From Anaerolineales bacterium HSG24 (GTDB lineage Bacteria > Chloroflexota > Anaerolineae > 4572-78 > J111): a stretch of 57,883 nucleotides of DNA. Location of the stretch: the NCBI GenBank assembly GCA_030377895.1, contig JAUCGB010000013.1, positions 1 through 57,883 on the forward strand. The letters are read 5' to 3'. Positions 22,853-32,442 of the stretch are shown here, in pieces. The notes below the pieces were generated by a model. That model saw nothing but the letters and a program-made list of their open reading frames with translations. It was not told where the DNA came from and ran no database searches. The translations under genes were made by a program, and so were the position numbers. Each line of letters starts with the position of its first letter. Positions within the stretch are counted from its first letter, which is position 1.

Positions 22853-23773
22853 ATGAAATTTGTTAATCCCAAAAATGATGTTGCATTTAGAAAGATATTT
22901 GGTAGTCAAAACAAAACCAACATCCTCATTAGTTTTCTTAATGCGGTGTTGGGTCTGAAAGACGAAAAAGCGATCCAATCGGTTCGGATTCTCAATCCCT
23001 ACCAGACCCCCAAACTCGAGAAGCTGAAAACCACCATTCTGGATGTGCGAGCCACCGATGAGCGAGGTGTCACCTTCATCGTGGAGATGCAGATATCTTA
23101 CACCAGTGGTGTCCGCAAACGGTTTGCTTACTATCTAGCCAAAGCCTACTCATCCCAAATAAAACGAGGGGAGGATTATCCCAAGTTGAATCAAGTCTTT
23201 TTTATTGGGGTGTTGGACTTCGTTTTATTTGGGAGAAAGAAAGGTGCCGCCAGACCTTACCTGAGCCGTCATCAAATCTTAGATACAGAAACGCATCGAC
23301 AAGAGTTCAAGGATTTGGAGTTGAACTTTATTGAGTTACCAAACTTTGACAAAAAAGAGCATGAAGTCACGACATTGTTGGAGAAATGGGTATATTTCAT
23401 CAAACATGCAGATGATTTGGATGTAATACCGGAGCATGCTGATGACCCCAGCTTGCAGGATGCCTACAAGACAGCAGAGCAGCTTGGTTGGAGCCAAGAT
23501 GATTTGGAGGCTTATGAGTATCGAGGGATGCGAATACAGGATGAGCGGGGAGCCATTACGCATGCTCGGGAGGAGGGTCGCAAAGAAGGTCACAAAGAAG
23601 GTCATAAAGAAGGTCACAAAGAAGGTCACAAAGAAGGTCACGAGAAGGGTGAAAAGCATAAAGCTATTAATATGGCTTGCAAAATGAAGGCCAAAGGATA
23701 CAATGTCGCAGAAATTAGAGACTTAACCGACCTCACAGTTGAAGAAATTGAGGCTATTGAATTAAGTGAATGA
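22853..23773 (+). CDS. Rpn family nuclease/putative transposase, copy 3
   Basis: 306 residues, five Gly-His-x-x units in the tail and a conserved nuclease core. It starts MKFVNPKNDV instead of MRFVNPKNDV. The 3' end diverges slightly (NVAEIRDLTDLTVEE). The three copies are in direct tandem at ~1.03 kb spacing. They could recombine with each other, giving copy-number or tail-length variation. Confidence 0.9.
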   Translation: MKFVNPKNDVAFRKIFGSQNKTNILISFLNAVLGLKDEKAIQSVRILNPYQTPKLEKLKTTILDVRATDERGVTFIVEMQISYTSGVRKRFAYYLAKAYSSQIKRGEDYPKLNQVFFIGVLDFVLFGRKKGAARPYLSRHQILDTETHRQEFKDLELNFIELPNFDKKEHEVTTLLEKWVYFIKHADDLDVIPEHADDPSLQDAYKTAEQLGWSQDDLEAYEYRGMRIQDERGAITHAREEGRKEGHKEGHKEGHKEGHKEGHEKGEKHKAINMACKMKAKGYNVAEIRDLTDLTVEEIEAIELSE

Positions 23774-23873
23774 GCAAATATGCGAATGAACGTAGCCTTT
23801 GTTTCTTTGAATTCCATGTTCGGCTACCAACTTACGAAATCGTAGCACAATCTTTGTGCTACATGTCTCGGCT

Positions 23874-23982
23874 TAAGGTGATAGCCCAACATGATTTAGC
23901 CGTATTTACCTATGATAAACATTTCCGACATGTTGAAAATTTGATGACTAGTGACAGTTTGAATGATTTTGTAATTCACTGA
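23874..23982 (+). pseudogene. VapC C-terminal remnant
   Basis: The 3' part of a short open frame reads VIAQHDLAVFTYDKHFRHVENL, which matches the last strand-helix of PIN toxins (compare ALQYDLMLITRDAHFEYIENL in the VapC at 13602). The N-terminal PIN acids are missing, and upstream sequence is unrelated repeat-like DNA with CGTAGCACAA / TTGTGCTACA. It is a decayed toxin gene cut off by the Rpn expansion or by deletion. Confidence 0.65.
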
Positions 23983-24074
23983 GTACCCCTAATTCCCACC
24001 AATTTCTGAGTAGGTGAACTTTTTGTTGTGGTGAGTTAGCTGAGATTGTGTCCTACATTTAATAAGGAGTAGTT

Positions 24075-24713
24075 ATGAGCAGATTTAGCGACTGGAATTT
24101 AGCTAAACTAGAAAAACAGTTCCAGTTAACCCAATGTGATACCATGCCAGCTTTGACTCATTGGGTGGACAATCAAGTCGCAGCCTCCGATTTTGAACGA
24201 AAAAGTCTACAGTCCTATCAAGAGACCGTTCGTTATAATATCTTGCACTGGAATGAAACAGAATTGTCTATGAACTTTATTGGGCCGATACTTCAGCTGA
24301 TAAAATTTGAGGGTCAGAAATTCAATCTGTTTGCTCAACGTCCTCTATCAGGTATCGTTAGTGGCACGAAGCTATCAGGTCGCCCTGATGGTATTATCGC
24401 CTATGGGCGGCGTGAACCAGAAGTGCCCTACTTTTGTTTGCAAGAGTACAAACCAGAAAAAGACCCCGAAGGCGATCCGGTGGCTCAGTGTTTAGCGGCC
24501 ATGTTGGTGGCTCAAGAGTTAAACCAACATCAATATCCGGTATACGGCTGTTATGTCTTAGGGAGAAACTGGTTTTTTATGACCTTGAAAGAGCGCGATT
24601 ATGCGATTAGTCCGGCTTATGATGTGACCCAGGATGGTATTTTTGAGGTATTTGCCCTTTTAAAAGGGTTGCGGGTAATGATTGAGCAATGGGTAAATAA
24701 AATGGCCCAATAA
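24075..24713 (+). CDS. PD-(D/E)XK-like protein of the same type as the operon pair
   Basis: 212 residues, AAGGAG 7-12 nt before the ATG. Candidate catalytic residues are Asp105 (SGRPDGIIAYG) and Glu124-Tyr-Lys126 (CLQEYKPEKD), then DPVAQCLAAMLVAQELN, the Gln-containing helix after the core. The layout parallels the proteins at 3093 and 3731. It is a stand-alone gene. No function is established; a nuclease fold without a partner may be a transposon- or conflict-derived domain. Confidence 0.72.
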   Translation: MSRFSDWNLAKLEKQFQLTQCDTMPALTHWVDNQVAASDFERKSLQSYQETVRYNILHWNETELSMNFIGPILQLIKFEGQKFNLFAQRPLSGIVSGTKLSGRPDGIIAYGRREPEVPYFCLQEYKPEKDPEGDPVAQCLAAMLVAQELNQHQYPVYGCYVLGRNWFFMTLKERDYAISPAYDVTQDGIFEVFALLKGLRVMIEQWVNKMAQ

Positions 24714-24813
24714 CCAAATGGAGTAGTGTTGCATAGAACCGTTGATATGAGCTTATCAGTCAATAGGGCATCACCATCTAAAATCAAATGTCTCGATGAC
24801 GTGTAATAAGAGC

Positions 24814-24848
24814 TAAGAGTTGAGAATTCTTAACTCTTAACTCTTAAT
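24814..24848. repeat. AAGAGTT / AACTCTT hairpin
   Basis: An inverted repeat centred on GAATTC (AAGAGTTGAGAATTC, then TTAACTCTTAACTCTTAATTC), made of near-tandem TAACTCTTAA words. It sits just before the small gene at 24862. Confidence 0.6.
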
Positions 24849-24861
24849 TCTTAATTAAACC

Positions 24862-25068
24862 ATGAGCAGTTTTAGCAATCCACACTATATGTATCTGTTT
24901 GACATGAAAAACGGTAAACAGAAGTTAGCTTACGGACAGTCGCCCGAAGATGCGTTGGATATTTTGCGGGTGCGATTGTCGAAAGAAGAGATGGCTGAGA
25001 TTATCACTGAGAAATATATCAAGATTTCGCAGAGAAAGTTACAGCAGTACATCAATAATTTAGGATGA
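24862..25068 (+). CDS. Small hypothetical protein
   Basis: 68 residues, soluble and charged, with a predicted helical second half (SPEDALDILRVRLSKEEMAEII). No family recognised. There is no clear ribosome site, because the ATG follows the hairpin repeat directly. It ends 6 bp before the TTG start of the radical SAM gene and carries that gene's AGGATGAGA ribosome site over its stop codon, so translation may be coupled. It lacks the Cys/Ser/Thr core of typical RiPP precursors. Confidence 0.6.
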   Translation: MSSFSNPHYMYLFDMKNGKQKLAYGQSPEDALDILRVRLSKEEMAEIITEKYIKISQRKLQQYINNLG

Positions 25069-25074
25069 GATAGA

Positions 25075-26646
25075 TTGAAAATATTATTAGCTAGTCCAGA
25101 ATCGGATGTTTGGAACAGTCGCAAACATATTCACATGGGATTGGGGTATTTGGCCGGGAGTCTACGGGCGCACGGCTACAAGGTTGATCTTTGGGATGCC
25201 TCGATTGAGGTCGAAGTTGAGACGCTTGATGAACGGTTGACCCGCGATCCGCATGACATCGTGGGCCTGTCTGCCCCCACGCCATTGGTGGTTAATGCAT
25301 GGGAAGCGGCAGAAAAAGCCAAACGACGGGGTGCCCTGACCATTTTGGGCGGCCCGCATCTGACTCTCATGCCGGATGAATCAATGCACAAAGACGCGGT
25401 TGATTTAGTCGTGCGCGGTGAGGCGGAGTATACTATCATCGAAATTATGCGAGCCTTAGAAAAAGAGGCTGAGATTCGTCAAGCTAGAAACCTGCCGCCA
25501 ATCTCCAATATTTCGCCGTCTCATCAAAGTAGAAATGGCGACGGAAACGGGCAACGTCAGCCAACCGAACTCAAGCCGCAATGGTTTCATGATGAAGCTG
25601 GGTGGAGATCAATCATGGGGTTGTCATGGCGTAATCAAGATGGTAAAATAGTGCATAACATGGCACGGGTATTGCCGAATGATATTGACGCGATTCCCTT
25701 TCCAGCCCATGACATGTTCAAGATTGACCGCTACACCAATCTAAATCCGTTGACCGAAGGATTGGACATGACCTCCCGAACCTACACCATTGTCACCTCG
25801 CGGGGCTGTCCCTATAAATGTATCTACTGCTCCAAACCGGTTACGGGCGATACATGGCGGGCGCGCAGTGTCGATAATGTGGTCGCCGAATGGGAATGGC
25901 TGGTCAAAGATTTGGGGGCTACCGAAATTGGGGTGACGGATGATATTTGGAACCATAATCGTGACCGAGCCAAAGAACTGTGTCGGGCCGTGATTAAGGC
26001 CAATATCAATCATGTGCCGTGGGTGACGGTGCATGGCATGAAGGTTAACAATACTGATCGGGAACTGTTTGGTCTGATGAAACAAGCCGGTTGTAAGCGG
26101 GTTGGTTTTGGCATTGAAAACGGTGACGATTGGATGTTGCAAAATGTCATCAAAAAAGGGCAAACGGTTGACATGGTGCGTCAAGCGATGGGTCATGCAA
26201 AAGCGGCTAAGTTGGAAACAATGGGCTTTTTCATCTTTGGCATGCCGGGTGAAACGGTTGAATCGATGGACAAAACCATCAGCCTAGCCTTAGAACTTGA
26301 CCCGGATTTGGCCCATTTTATGATGGCCGCGCCGTTCCCCGGCACAGCGATGTGGGAAATTCTAAAAAAACACGGTGATATTTTCTCGGATAACATGGAC
26401 TGGTCACAGTTAGCGATTCAAAGTGACAAGGCACATTTTGCCTTTGGCGATCTAGGAAAAGAGATTGTCGAGAAAAAGTTCCACGAGGCACATCGGCGTT
26501 TTTATCTGCGTCCCCATCGAGTGGCTCGTATTTTAAAGCGGAAAGATACTTGGATGCGTTTCCCATATTATTTGAAAACCGCCGGGAACATGCTAGTCGG
26601 TTTGGGCAACCGTACTGATCAAACTAGCGACAGTCTCGTAGGATAG
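25075..26646 (+). CDS. B12-binding-domain radical SAM protein (paralogue of 1128-2636), TTG start
   Basis: 523 residues starting at TTG 25075, with AGGATGAGA immediately upstream; the next Met is too far in to keep the first strand (MKILLASPES). The cobalamin-type N-domain includes ILGGPHLTLMPDES. The SAM motif is Cys245, Cys249 and Cys252 (SRGCPYKCIYC), then GFGIENGDDWML and GFFIFGMPGE. A low-complexity insertion near residues 145-170 (HQSRNGDGNGQRQPTE) separates the domains. Its shared C-terminus with the 1128 protein (RRFYLRPHRVAR) points to related substrates. Confidence 0.87.
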   Translation: MKILLASPESDVWNSRKHIHMGLGYLAGSLRAHGYKVDLWDASIEVEVETLDERLTRDPHDIVGLSAPTPLVVNAWEAAEKAKRRGALTILGGPHLTLMPDESMHKDAVDLVVRGEAEYTIIEIMRALEKEAEIRQARNLPPISNISPSHQSRNGDGNGQRQPTELKPQWFHDEAGWRSIMGLSWRNQDGKIVHNMARVLPNDIDAIPFPAHDMFKIDRYTNLNPLTEGLDMTSRTYTIVTSRGCPYKCIYCSKPVTGDTWRARSVDNVVAEWEWLVKDLGATEIGVTDDIWNHNRDRAKELCRAVIKANINHVPWVTVHGMKVNNTDRELFGLMKQAGCKRVGFGIENGDDWMLQNVIKKGQTVDMVRQAMGHAKAAKLETMGFFIFGMPGETVESMDKTISLALELDPDLAHFMMAAPFPGTAMWEILKKHGDIFSDNMDWSQLAIQSDKAHFAFGDLGKEIVEKKFHEAHRRFYLRPHRVARILKRKDTWMRFPYYLKTAGNMLVGLGNRTDQTSDSLVG

Positions 26647-26789
26647 GCTTTAACCTGTCCGTACACAGCCTAAAGGCCGTGTTACATGGCTTACGTTGGT
26701 AGCCAACCAGCCCAAACGAATCTGTGGTGGCATGATGTTAAACGATGTTAAACAACTAGAACAAGCTTGAAAATCAAAGGAGAATATTC

Positions 26790-27173
26790 ATGGATTTAAG
26801 TTTAACAATGCAATATCGGCAGGTACACTATGAGCGAGGTCTCGTATATAGTAGCTCTGGACGGTATGATCTAGCGATTAAAAACTTTACTAAGGCAATT
26901 GATTTAGACCCCGATTGTACGATTGCTTATTATGACCGAGGTGTAGCCTATAAAGAGATGAAAGAGTACCAAAATGCCATTAAAGATTTTGAACAGTTTT
27001 TGGAGTTGCTTCCGACGACCAAAAATAAGGATGAGGTTTTAGCCGTCATTGATGATCTAAAAGAAAAATTAAAAAATCCTAAACCGGCCAAACGTTGGAT
27101 TGGTTTAACCAAGGCTGATGTGGCTGAACGGGCACGAGAGGCGGCCACCAATCGCGACCGCGACCGAGATTAA
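26790..27173 (+). CDS. Small TPR protein
   Basis: 127 residues with about two and a half tetratricopeptide repeats ([37 protein letters not shown]), then a basic-acidic tail ending in RDRDRD. AAAGGAG precedes the ATG by 9 nt. It ends 8 bp before the next radical SAM gene, so the two are probably co-transcribed. TPRs mediate protein contacts, so a role as partner of the radical SAM enzyme is plausible but unproven. Confidence 0.8.
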   Translation: MDLSLTMQYRQVHYERGLVYSSSGRYDLAIKNFTKAIDLDPDCTIAYYDRGVAYKEMKEYQNAIKDFEQFLELLPTTKNKDEVLAVIDDLKEKLKNPKPAKRWIGLTKADVAERAREAATNRDRDRD

Positions 27174-27181
27174 TAGCTCTT

Positions 27182-28261
27182 ATGCTCAAATTACTTGCAA
27201 AACTTCCGTTTTACTGGAGTTATCGGAAATTTGGCTGGCCGGAGGTACTTCCGTTCTCGGTGGTGGTTAGTGTCAGTTATCGGTGTAATAGCAAGTGCCA
27301 AACTTGTGATGTATGGCGCAAACCGAATGACGATATGACCCTTGAGGAGTGGGATAAAACCTTCGCCCATCTAGGGCGCGGCCCGCTTTATTTTACCTTT
27401 ACGGGGGGCGAACCGTTCCTCCGTAAAGAGACGGCTGACATAGCCTTGTCCGCTTATAAGCATTGTCAGCCTTCGGTGATTACCATCCCAACCAACGGTA
27501 TTTTGACCAAACGAATTATCAGCCAAGTTGATAAACTGTGTCTTGGCGCGCCCAAAGCCAAAATCGGAATCAACCTCTCTTTGGATGATGTGGGCGAACG
27601 ACATGACACAATTCGTATGGTGCCGGGCAATTGGCAGAAGGCCCTAAAAACATGGTCAGCCTTAAAAGAGCTACAAAAAGAGCATCGAAATTTGGTGTTA
27701 AGCACCCACACAGTTATCTCAAAATATAATATCAATCGCTTTCTTCATATCTATGCCGGATTGGAGTTTTTAGAGCCGGACAGTTACATCACCGAGGTTG
27801 CCGAAGAACGGGTGGAACTGGATACGGTGGGCTGGAACATTACCCCCACAGCCCAAACATACGGCCCGATTGCCGACTTTTTAAGCCAACGGGCCAAAGC
27901 TAGACCAGTATCGGGGTTTGCCAAAATCACCCAAGCCTTCCGAGCCGAGTATTATCAACTGGCGAAACGTACTCTGTACGAACATCGGCAGGTAATCCCA
28001 TGTTATGCCGGTTGGGCCAGTTGCCAAATTGCTCCCAATGGCGATGTGTGGAGTTGTTGCATTCGGGCCGAGGATGTGGGCAATCTGCGCGAACATAACT
28101 ACGATATTCGCCCAATTTGGCGTGGCGACGATATGGCTAATTTGCGTCAGAGCATCTATCAAGGTGAGTGCGATTGCCCGATGGCCAACGCTTCATACAC
28201 CAACATGGTACTTCATCCCCCCACACTGGCTAAGGTGGGGGCGACGGTTTTGATGTCATAA
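27182..28261 (+). CDS. Radical SAM protein with SPASM-like C-terminus
   Basis: 359 residues. The SAM cluster motif is Cys35, Cys39 and Cys42 ([11 protein letters not shown]), followed by FTGGEPFLR and ITIPTNGIL. The C-terminal ~80 residues have several further cysteines ([21 protein letters not shown] and later CDCP), the pattern of a SPASM/twitch auxiliary Fe-S domain. Such enzymes modify peptides, proteins or small molecules; HpnH- and PqqE-like families are the nearest general comparison. Eight bp downstream of the TPR gene. No recognisable substrate peptide gene is adjacent apart from the unlikely 68-residue protein at 24862. Confidence 0.85.
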   Translation: MLKLLAKLPFYWSYRKFGWPEVLPFSVVVSVSYRCNSKCQTCDVWRKPNDDMTLEEWDKTFAHLGRGPLYFTFTGGEPFLRKETADIALSAYKHCQPSVITIPTNGILTKRIISQVDKLCLGAPKAKIGINLSLDDVGERHDTIRMVPGNWQKALKTWSALKELQKEHRNLVLSTHTVISKYNINRFLHIYAGLEFLEPDSYITEVAEERVELDTVGWNITPTAQTYGPIADFLSQRAKARPVSGFAKITQAFRAEYYQLAKRTLYEHRQVIPCYAGWASCQIAPNGDVWSCCIRAEDVGNLREHNYDIRPIWRGDDMANLRQSIYQGECDCPMANASYTNMVLHPPTLAKVGATVLMS

Positions 28262-28320
28262 CTCCTTCTAATTTTGATTTACGATGCTAAATGGTAATAA
28301 AATAATACTATTTGCATTAA

Positions 28321-28509
28321 TTCGTTGAACCAGTGGTTCAACGAAACGTAATATCTCGCAGGTGTTGGACACAGAATAACCGTTCACCCCTCGTTCCCAA
28401 TCTCCAGATTGGGAACGTATTTTGCCATAGAAACTCTGTTTCTGGCATGTTGCAAGTCGCAAACAGGGTTTGCTTGAACAATTGTGTTCCCAAACTGAGT
28501 TTGGGAACA
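28321..28509. repeat. Cluster of three hairpins between radical SAM and GT-C genes
   Basis: 28321-28345 is TTCGTTGAACCAGTGGTTC and its continuation, a perfect 11-nt inverted repeat. 28392-28417 is CGTTCCCAATCT / AGATTGGGAACG. 28485-28509 is TGTTCCCAAACT / AGTTTGGGAACA. Between them lie AAACTCTGTTTCTGG and AAACAGGGTTTGC words. No gene in 28262-28556. Confidence 0.7.
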
Positions 28510-28556
28510 AGGGCCATCTCGCCACTGTTTGGCATAGTTCATAGTTTAATGGTTTA

Positions 28557-30581
28557 ATGAAGCAACCAACTTTTGATTCCCTATTCAAGTCAACAGAACG
28601 TTGGGTCACTCTAATCGGGTTGATGGCGGTAGCCCTGCTCTATCTGCTGACGCTGGATAACGGCCTTCGTCCCGATGAGTTGACCGGCGGCGATCTGATT
28701 ACTCACCAGTATGCCCAAGTGGAGGCTCGGCCTAGCAATGCGCCCGGTTATCCGCTCTACACTATGGGCGGTTGGCTATGGTTCCGCTTGAGTGCTATGT
28801 TAGGCAACAGTTGGCTCAACCCGACTCAACGGCTCTCGCTCTACTCGACCATGTGGGGCTTGGCCTCGCTGATGGTGCTATACCTGATTCTACGCCGACT
28901 CTGTCATTGGACGTTGGCCGGTTGGTTGACCTTGTTTTATGCCAGTACCTACTTTTTCTGGTACTACAGTGTCACCACCGAGCAATACACCAGCGCAGTC
29001 TTTCAAACATTGCTGATGATTTGGCTGGCCTTTCGCTGGAACAAGACACCCCGCAACGACCTCTTGCTGTGGATGGCCTTTCTCAGCGGAACCATGCTGG
29101 CCAACATGCTGACCACCCTCTTTATTTTGCCCCCCTTACTCTGGTTTATCTTTTGGCGACCATCCTCCACTGGGAGCGCAGGCATCCAGCCTATATTCTC
29201 ACACAGTGCGGGGGTTTTAACGCCAAGCATGCTATTAATCTACCTCAAACAACCAAAACTAATCGGACAGGCCATCATAGTGACTGCGCTACCGCTCCTG
29301 AGTTACGCCTATATTTTTATCCGTGGAACGCAACACCCTGAATGGCGCGGCGAGGGCGAGTGGGCCACCGCTTGGGACTGGTTCACCGACTTCATCACCA
29401 TTCAACAAGGCCAAGACGAGTTAGGGCCCGGGCTGTCGCTAGAGCAGTTTTTCACCACCGAGTTTCCGGCCTTGATGGGGCAAGAGTTAACTTTGATCAT
29501 CCTCATAGGCGGTTTGTTAGGGATTGCGTTTTTAGGTTGGCGACGGGCGATCTTTTTGTATAGCACCTTGTCGATTTACATGCTCTTCTGTTGGGCCTAC
29601 CGCTTCGGCAACTGGTTTCAGGTCATCATCCCAGCCTATCCTATTTTTTTGATTGGTGTGGCCGCGGGCGTGGCCGCGCTCAATCGTTGGCTAAGTAAAA
29701 ACTCGATTTCTCTATTGAACTTCAGTACGTGGAAAGAAATAATTATCTCTCGTTTCTGTACTTATTCAGGCATAAACGAGAAAATTAGGAATGATTTAAG
29801 TTTTCTGTCTCCCCTATACACCATCGCCAACCTCATCATGCTGATTTTGGCTTGCTACCACCTGATCGCCAATCTGCCCCAAGCCAACCAGCGGAATCAG
29901 CCCACCGATACCGGCCTCGATCTCGGGTGGCTGATTCTGGCCGACCAGCCACCCGCGGACATCACCTTACTCACCGATTTTGAGGAGCGAGTGGCCCTGC
30001 AATATCTGCAAACCATGTGGCAACTAGCTCCGACCATGCATCTCAGCGAGAAGGGTGATACGCCATTGCTACCCCACTATCTAACCCGCCGTGCCCATGC
30101 CGCCAACCCCACTCAGCTTGATTTGAGTCGCCACCATCCCCATGCCCTCGGCGAGCAAATCATCATGCTAACCGACAACCCGCTGACCGAACTACTGGGC
30201 AAAGCCACGCCATCTCCCCTGCCCTTCGGAGATTTACTTACCTTACAAGGTTATCATATCAGCCCTGCAAACGACTACAACCCCAACACGCAGATCACCC
30301 TCTATTGGCAAACCGACCAGTCCCTATCCGCCGACTACACCATCTCGGTGCGCCCCATGCGAGATGGGCAACCCATCAGCCTGAATGACACTCCCCTAAT
30401 TCAAGACCATCAGCCAGTTTGGGGTTTATACCCAACCAGCCAATGGCAACCGAGCGAACTTGTGGCCGATGTATACGCCTTGCCCCTGCCTGTTAGGCCC
30501 GATGCCTTACAAATTGTGGTCTATTATGCCCTTGATGATGGGTTTGAAAATCTGGCGGTGCAGATGGTTGAGTTTCAGTAG
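28557..30581 (+). CDS. DUF2723-like GT-C membrane glycosyltransferase
   Basis: 674 residues with about 11-12 membrane helices. The first extracytoplasmic loop has DGLRP-like acids and RPSNAPGYPLYTMGG, matching the HPPGYPLY signature of DUF2723/TMEM260-type proteins. The C-terminal ~150 residues form a soluble beta-sandwich (LLTLQGYHI..., ITLYWQT, YTISVRP) that recurs in the other two GT-C proteins here. The family is thought to transfer sugars from lipid-linked donors outside the membrane. Codons near 29695-29810 (LSKNSISLLNFSTWKEI) are AT-rich and look like an inserted loop. The acceptor is unknown. Confidence 0.78.
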   Translation: MKQPTFDSLFKSTERWVTLIGLMAVALLYLLTLDNGLRPDELTGGDLITHQYAQVEARPSNAPGYPLYTMGGWLWFRLSAMLGNSWLNPTQRLSLYSTMWGLASLMVLYLILRRLCHWTLAGWLTLFYASTYFFWYYSVTTEQYTSAVFQTLLMIWLAFRWNKTPRNDLLLWMAFLSGTMLANMLTTLFILPPLLWFIFWRPSSTGSAGIQPIFSHSAGVLTPSMLLIYLKQPKLIGQAIIVTALPLLSYAYIFIRGTQHPEWRGEGEWATAWDWFTDFITIQQGQDELGPGLSLEQFFTTEFPALMGQELTLIILIGGLLGIAFLGWRRAIFLYSTLSIYMLFCWAYRFGNWFQVIIPAYPIFLIGVAAGVAALNRWLSKNSISLLNFSTWKEIIISRFCTYSGINEKIRNDLSFLSPLYTIANLIMLILACYHLIANLPQANQRNQPTDTGLDLGWLILADQPPADITLLTDFEERVALQYLQTMWQLAPTMHLSEKGDTPLLPHYLTRRAHAANPTQLDLSRHHPHALGEQIIMLTDNPLTELLGKATPSPLPFGDLLTLQGYHISPANDYNPNTQITLYWQTDQSLSADYTISVRPMRDGQPISLNDTPLIQDHQPVWGLYPTSQWQPSELVADVYALPLPVRPDALQIVVYYALDDGFENLAVQMVEFQ

Positions 30582-30592
30582 ACCGCAAGTCC

Positions 30593-32116
30593 TCAATCCT
30601 CGAACATTTCCTCAATCAACTCACCGATTTTTTCATAATCAGGCAGTAACACCCGCGCCCCTTTATCAGTGCGATAATCGTTGGTCATGGTGTGGTCGAT
30701 GGTGGCGGTTTGGATGCCGTCGAGTTGAATCGTTTTGGCGATGGAAGCTAGTTTGATGATGTGCAAAAGCGACAGGTCGGTTTGAATGGTATCATGCAGG
30801 TCGCTCCACAGTTCGGGGATACGGGGTAACACGTCGGTTTGCAAAGCTTGTTTTCGAATGGCTAACAGAATCGCTTGCTGACGTTTCATGCGAGCAAAGT
30901 CAGCCGTCACCGAGGCTCGACTACGAGCATACTGGAGAGCGGTCTCGCCGTCAATCACCTGCCGACCCGCTTCCAGATAGACCATGCGATAGCCCGGTTC
31001 CGGCATAATCTGGCTCAGTTGTGCATCGGAGGTAAAGACGAGGGTTTGGGTAATCAACTCAGAGGCGTTGGCTGTTGGTTTGCCCGCATCAACCACACGA
31101 CTCGGAATAAAACTGTAGTGGCTGGCTTTGTTGATGTAAGATGGCGTGAACCCGTAAAACCGAGCCGTATCATGCAGTTCGGGAATATCTAGTTCAATGC
31201 CGCCGAGTGTATCAACTACCCGCTCAAACCCATCAAAATTAATTTGGGCATGATAATCGGTTTTGAGGCCAAAATTCTGCTCGATAGTTTCTTGCATCAG
31301 CCGAATCCCGCCCCCATTAGGCGAGGTTCGCTCACCGAGCAGGTAGGCAGCGTTGATGCGATGGGTTCCGTAGTTGGGAATCGTGACCCACAAATCCCGC
31401 GGAAAGGAGAGCATGGCGACTGTTTTGGAAAGCGGGTTGATGCTGACTACGATAATCGTATCGGAGCGTCCGACATTACCGCCGGGGCGTTTGTCCGCCC
31501 CCATCAGCAAAATATTAAAGCTGTTGGATACGGTTTGGGTGTCGGTTAAGGCTGAGATAGGTTGTAGGGTATTGTGCGATTCTACTGGTGATGAGGCTAC
31601 TGATGACGAGGCTGGAATCACCTCAACGTTGGCAACCGGACGGGCTGAGGGGGCGGTCTCAGTCGTCGCCATGCTCTCGTTCTCGACGGAGATTGAATCG
31701 GCTAATGTTTCATCAGGGCTGATGGTTTTCGGCGACCACATCGCGTCCAACTCTGCCTCGGTCATGGGGATAAGCTCATCTGTGGGCATAGTCAGGTCAG
31801 CCGAGTTGACTGGTATCTCCAACGTCTCAACCGGCAAGGTCGGCTGGATGGACTGTTGTTGAATCGATATCAAGGTCTGATGGGCTTGCTGAATTAGCCC
31901 GATAATCGGAACGATTTCTCTGGGGATAATGTTACGCGGTGTCTTGAGGTCATCTGCCGTTGAGAAAGCCGATTGAGGCTGGTTCTGTTCCGTCACCACC
32001 TCCACCCCTGTGGATGAAATGGTAATCTGTTTAATTTGTGATCCGTTGCAGGCTAAGATCAAGCCTAACAAACTAATAATGCTGATATAAACACGAAAAT
32101 TGGCCCAAGATGTCAT
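30593..32116 (-). CDS. LytR-CpsA-Psr (LCP) family protein, lipoprotein-like
   Basis: 507 residues on the minus strand. The N-terminus has a signal with lipobox LILAC (Cys23), then ~150 residues of disordered Ser/Thr/Glu-rich linker. The LCP catalytic domain follows: NILLMGADKRPGG, GRSDTIIVVSINP, VAMLSFPRDLWV, HRINAAYLLG, FDGFERVVDTLGGIELDIP and QYARSRA. LCP enzymes attach polysaccharides to peptidoglycan or other acceptors from undecaprenyl carriers. AAGGAG lies 7 nt before the ATG. It is convergent with the GT-C gene (stops 11 bp apart), consistent with a surface-polysaccharide role. Confidence 0.9.
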   Translation of the reverse strand: MTSWANFRVYISIISLLGLILACNGSQIKQITISSTGVEVVTEQNQPQSAFSTADDLKTPRNIIPREIVPIIGLIQQAHQTLISIQQQSIQPTLPVETLEIPVNSADLTMPTDELIPMTEAELDAMWSPKTISPDETLADSISVENESMATTETAPSARPVANVEVIPASSSVASSPVESHNTLQPISALTDTQTVSNSFNILLMGADKRPGGNVGRSDTIIVVSINPLSKTVAMLSFPRDLWVTIPNYGTHRINAAYLLGERTSPNGGGIRLMQETIEQNFGLKTDYHAQINFDGFERVVDTLGGIELDIPELHDTARFYGFTPSYINKASHYSFIPSRVVDAGKPTANASELITQTLVFTSDAQLSQIMPEPGYRMVYLEAGRQVIDGETALQYARSRASVTADFARMKRQQAILLAIRKQALQTDVLPRIPELWSDLHDTIQTDLSLLHIIKLASIAKTIQLDGIQTATIDHTMTNDYRTDKGARVLLPDYEKIGELIEEMFED

Positions 32117-32442
32117 GAGTTGTCTCCTTTTATGTAAGCAAAACAGTACAAAGTACTATCAGTAATTGCTTCTATTATAACATGACTTAGGCAAATGTAA
32201 CTGTCAGCTAATTAGCTCTTACAAGACTTTAAGACGTTATCTTAACCGTCGCTTGGCTGTCGGCGAGACAACGGTCTTAGGATTTGGAATCAAACGGCCT
32301 CGTCCGTTTGGCTATTTTATAGCAAGTTACACGGTGTTTTTTTATCCTTAAAACTTTTCGTCTGGCCTAAATTGTGTTACAATGGACAGCAATAATATCA
32401 AACCTGATGTCTTACTGACCTAAGTACCGGACAAAACAGTTA

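Noticed and set aside
24862..25068. RiPP precursor next to a radical SAM gene
   Set aside because: The 68-residue product is charged and helical, lacks a leader/core division and has no Cys; nothing supports modification.
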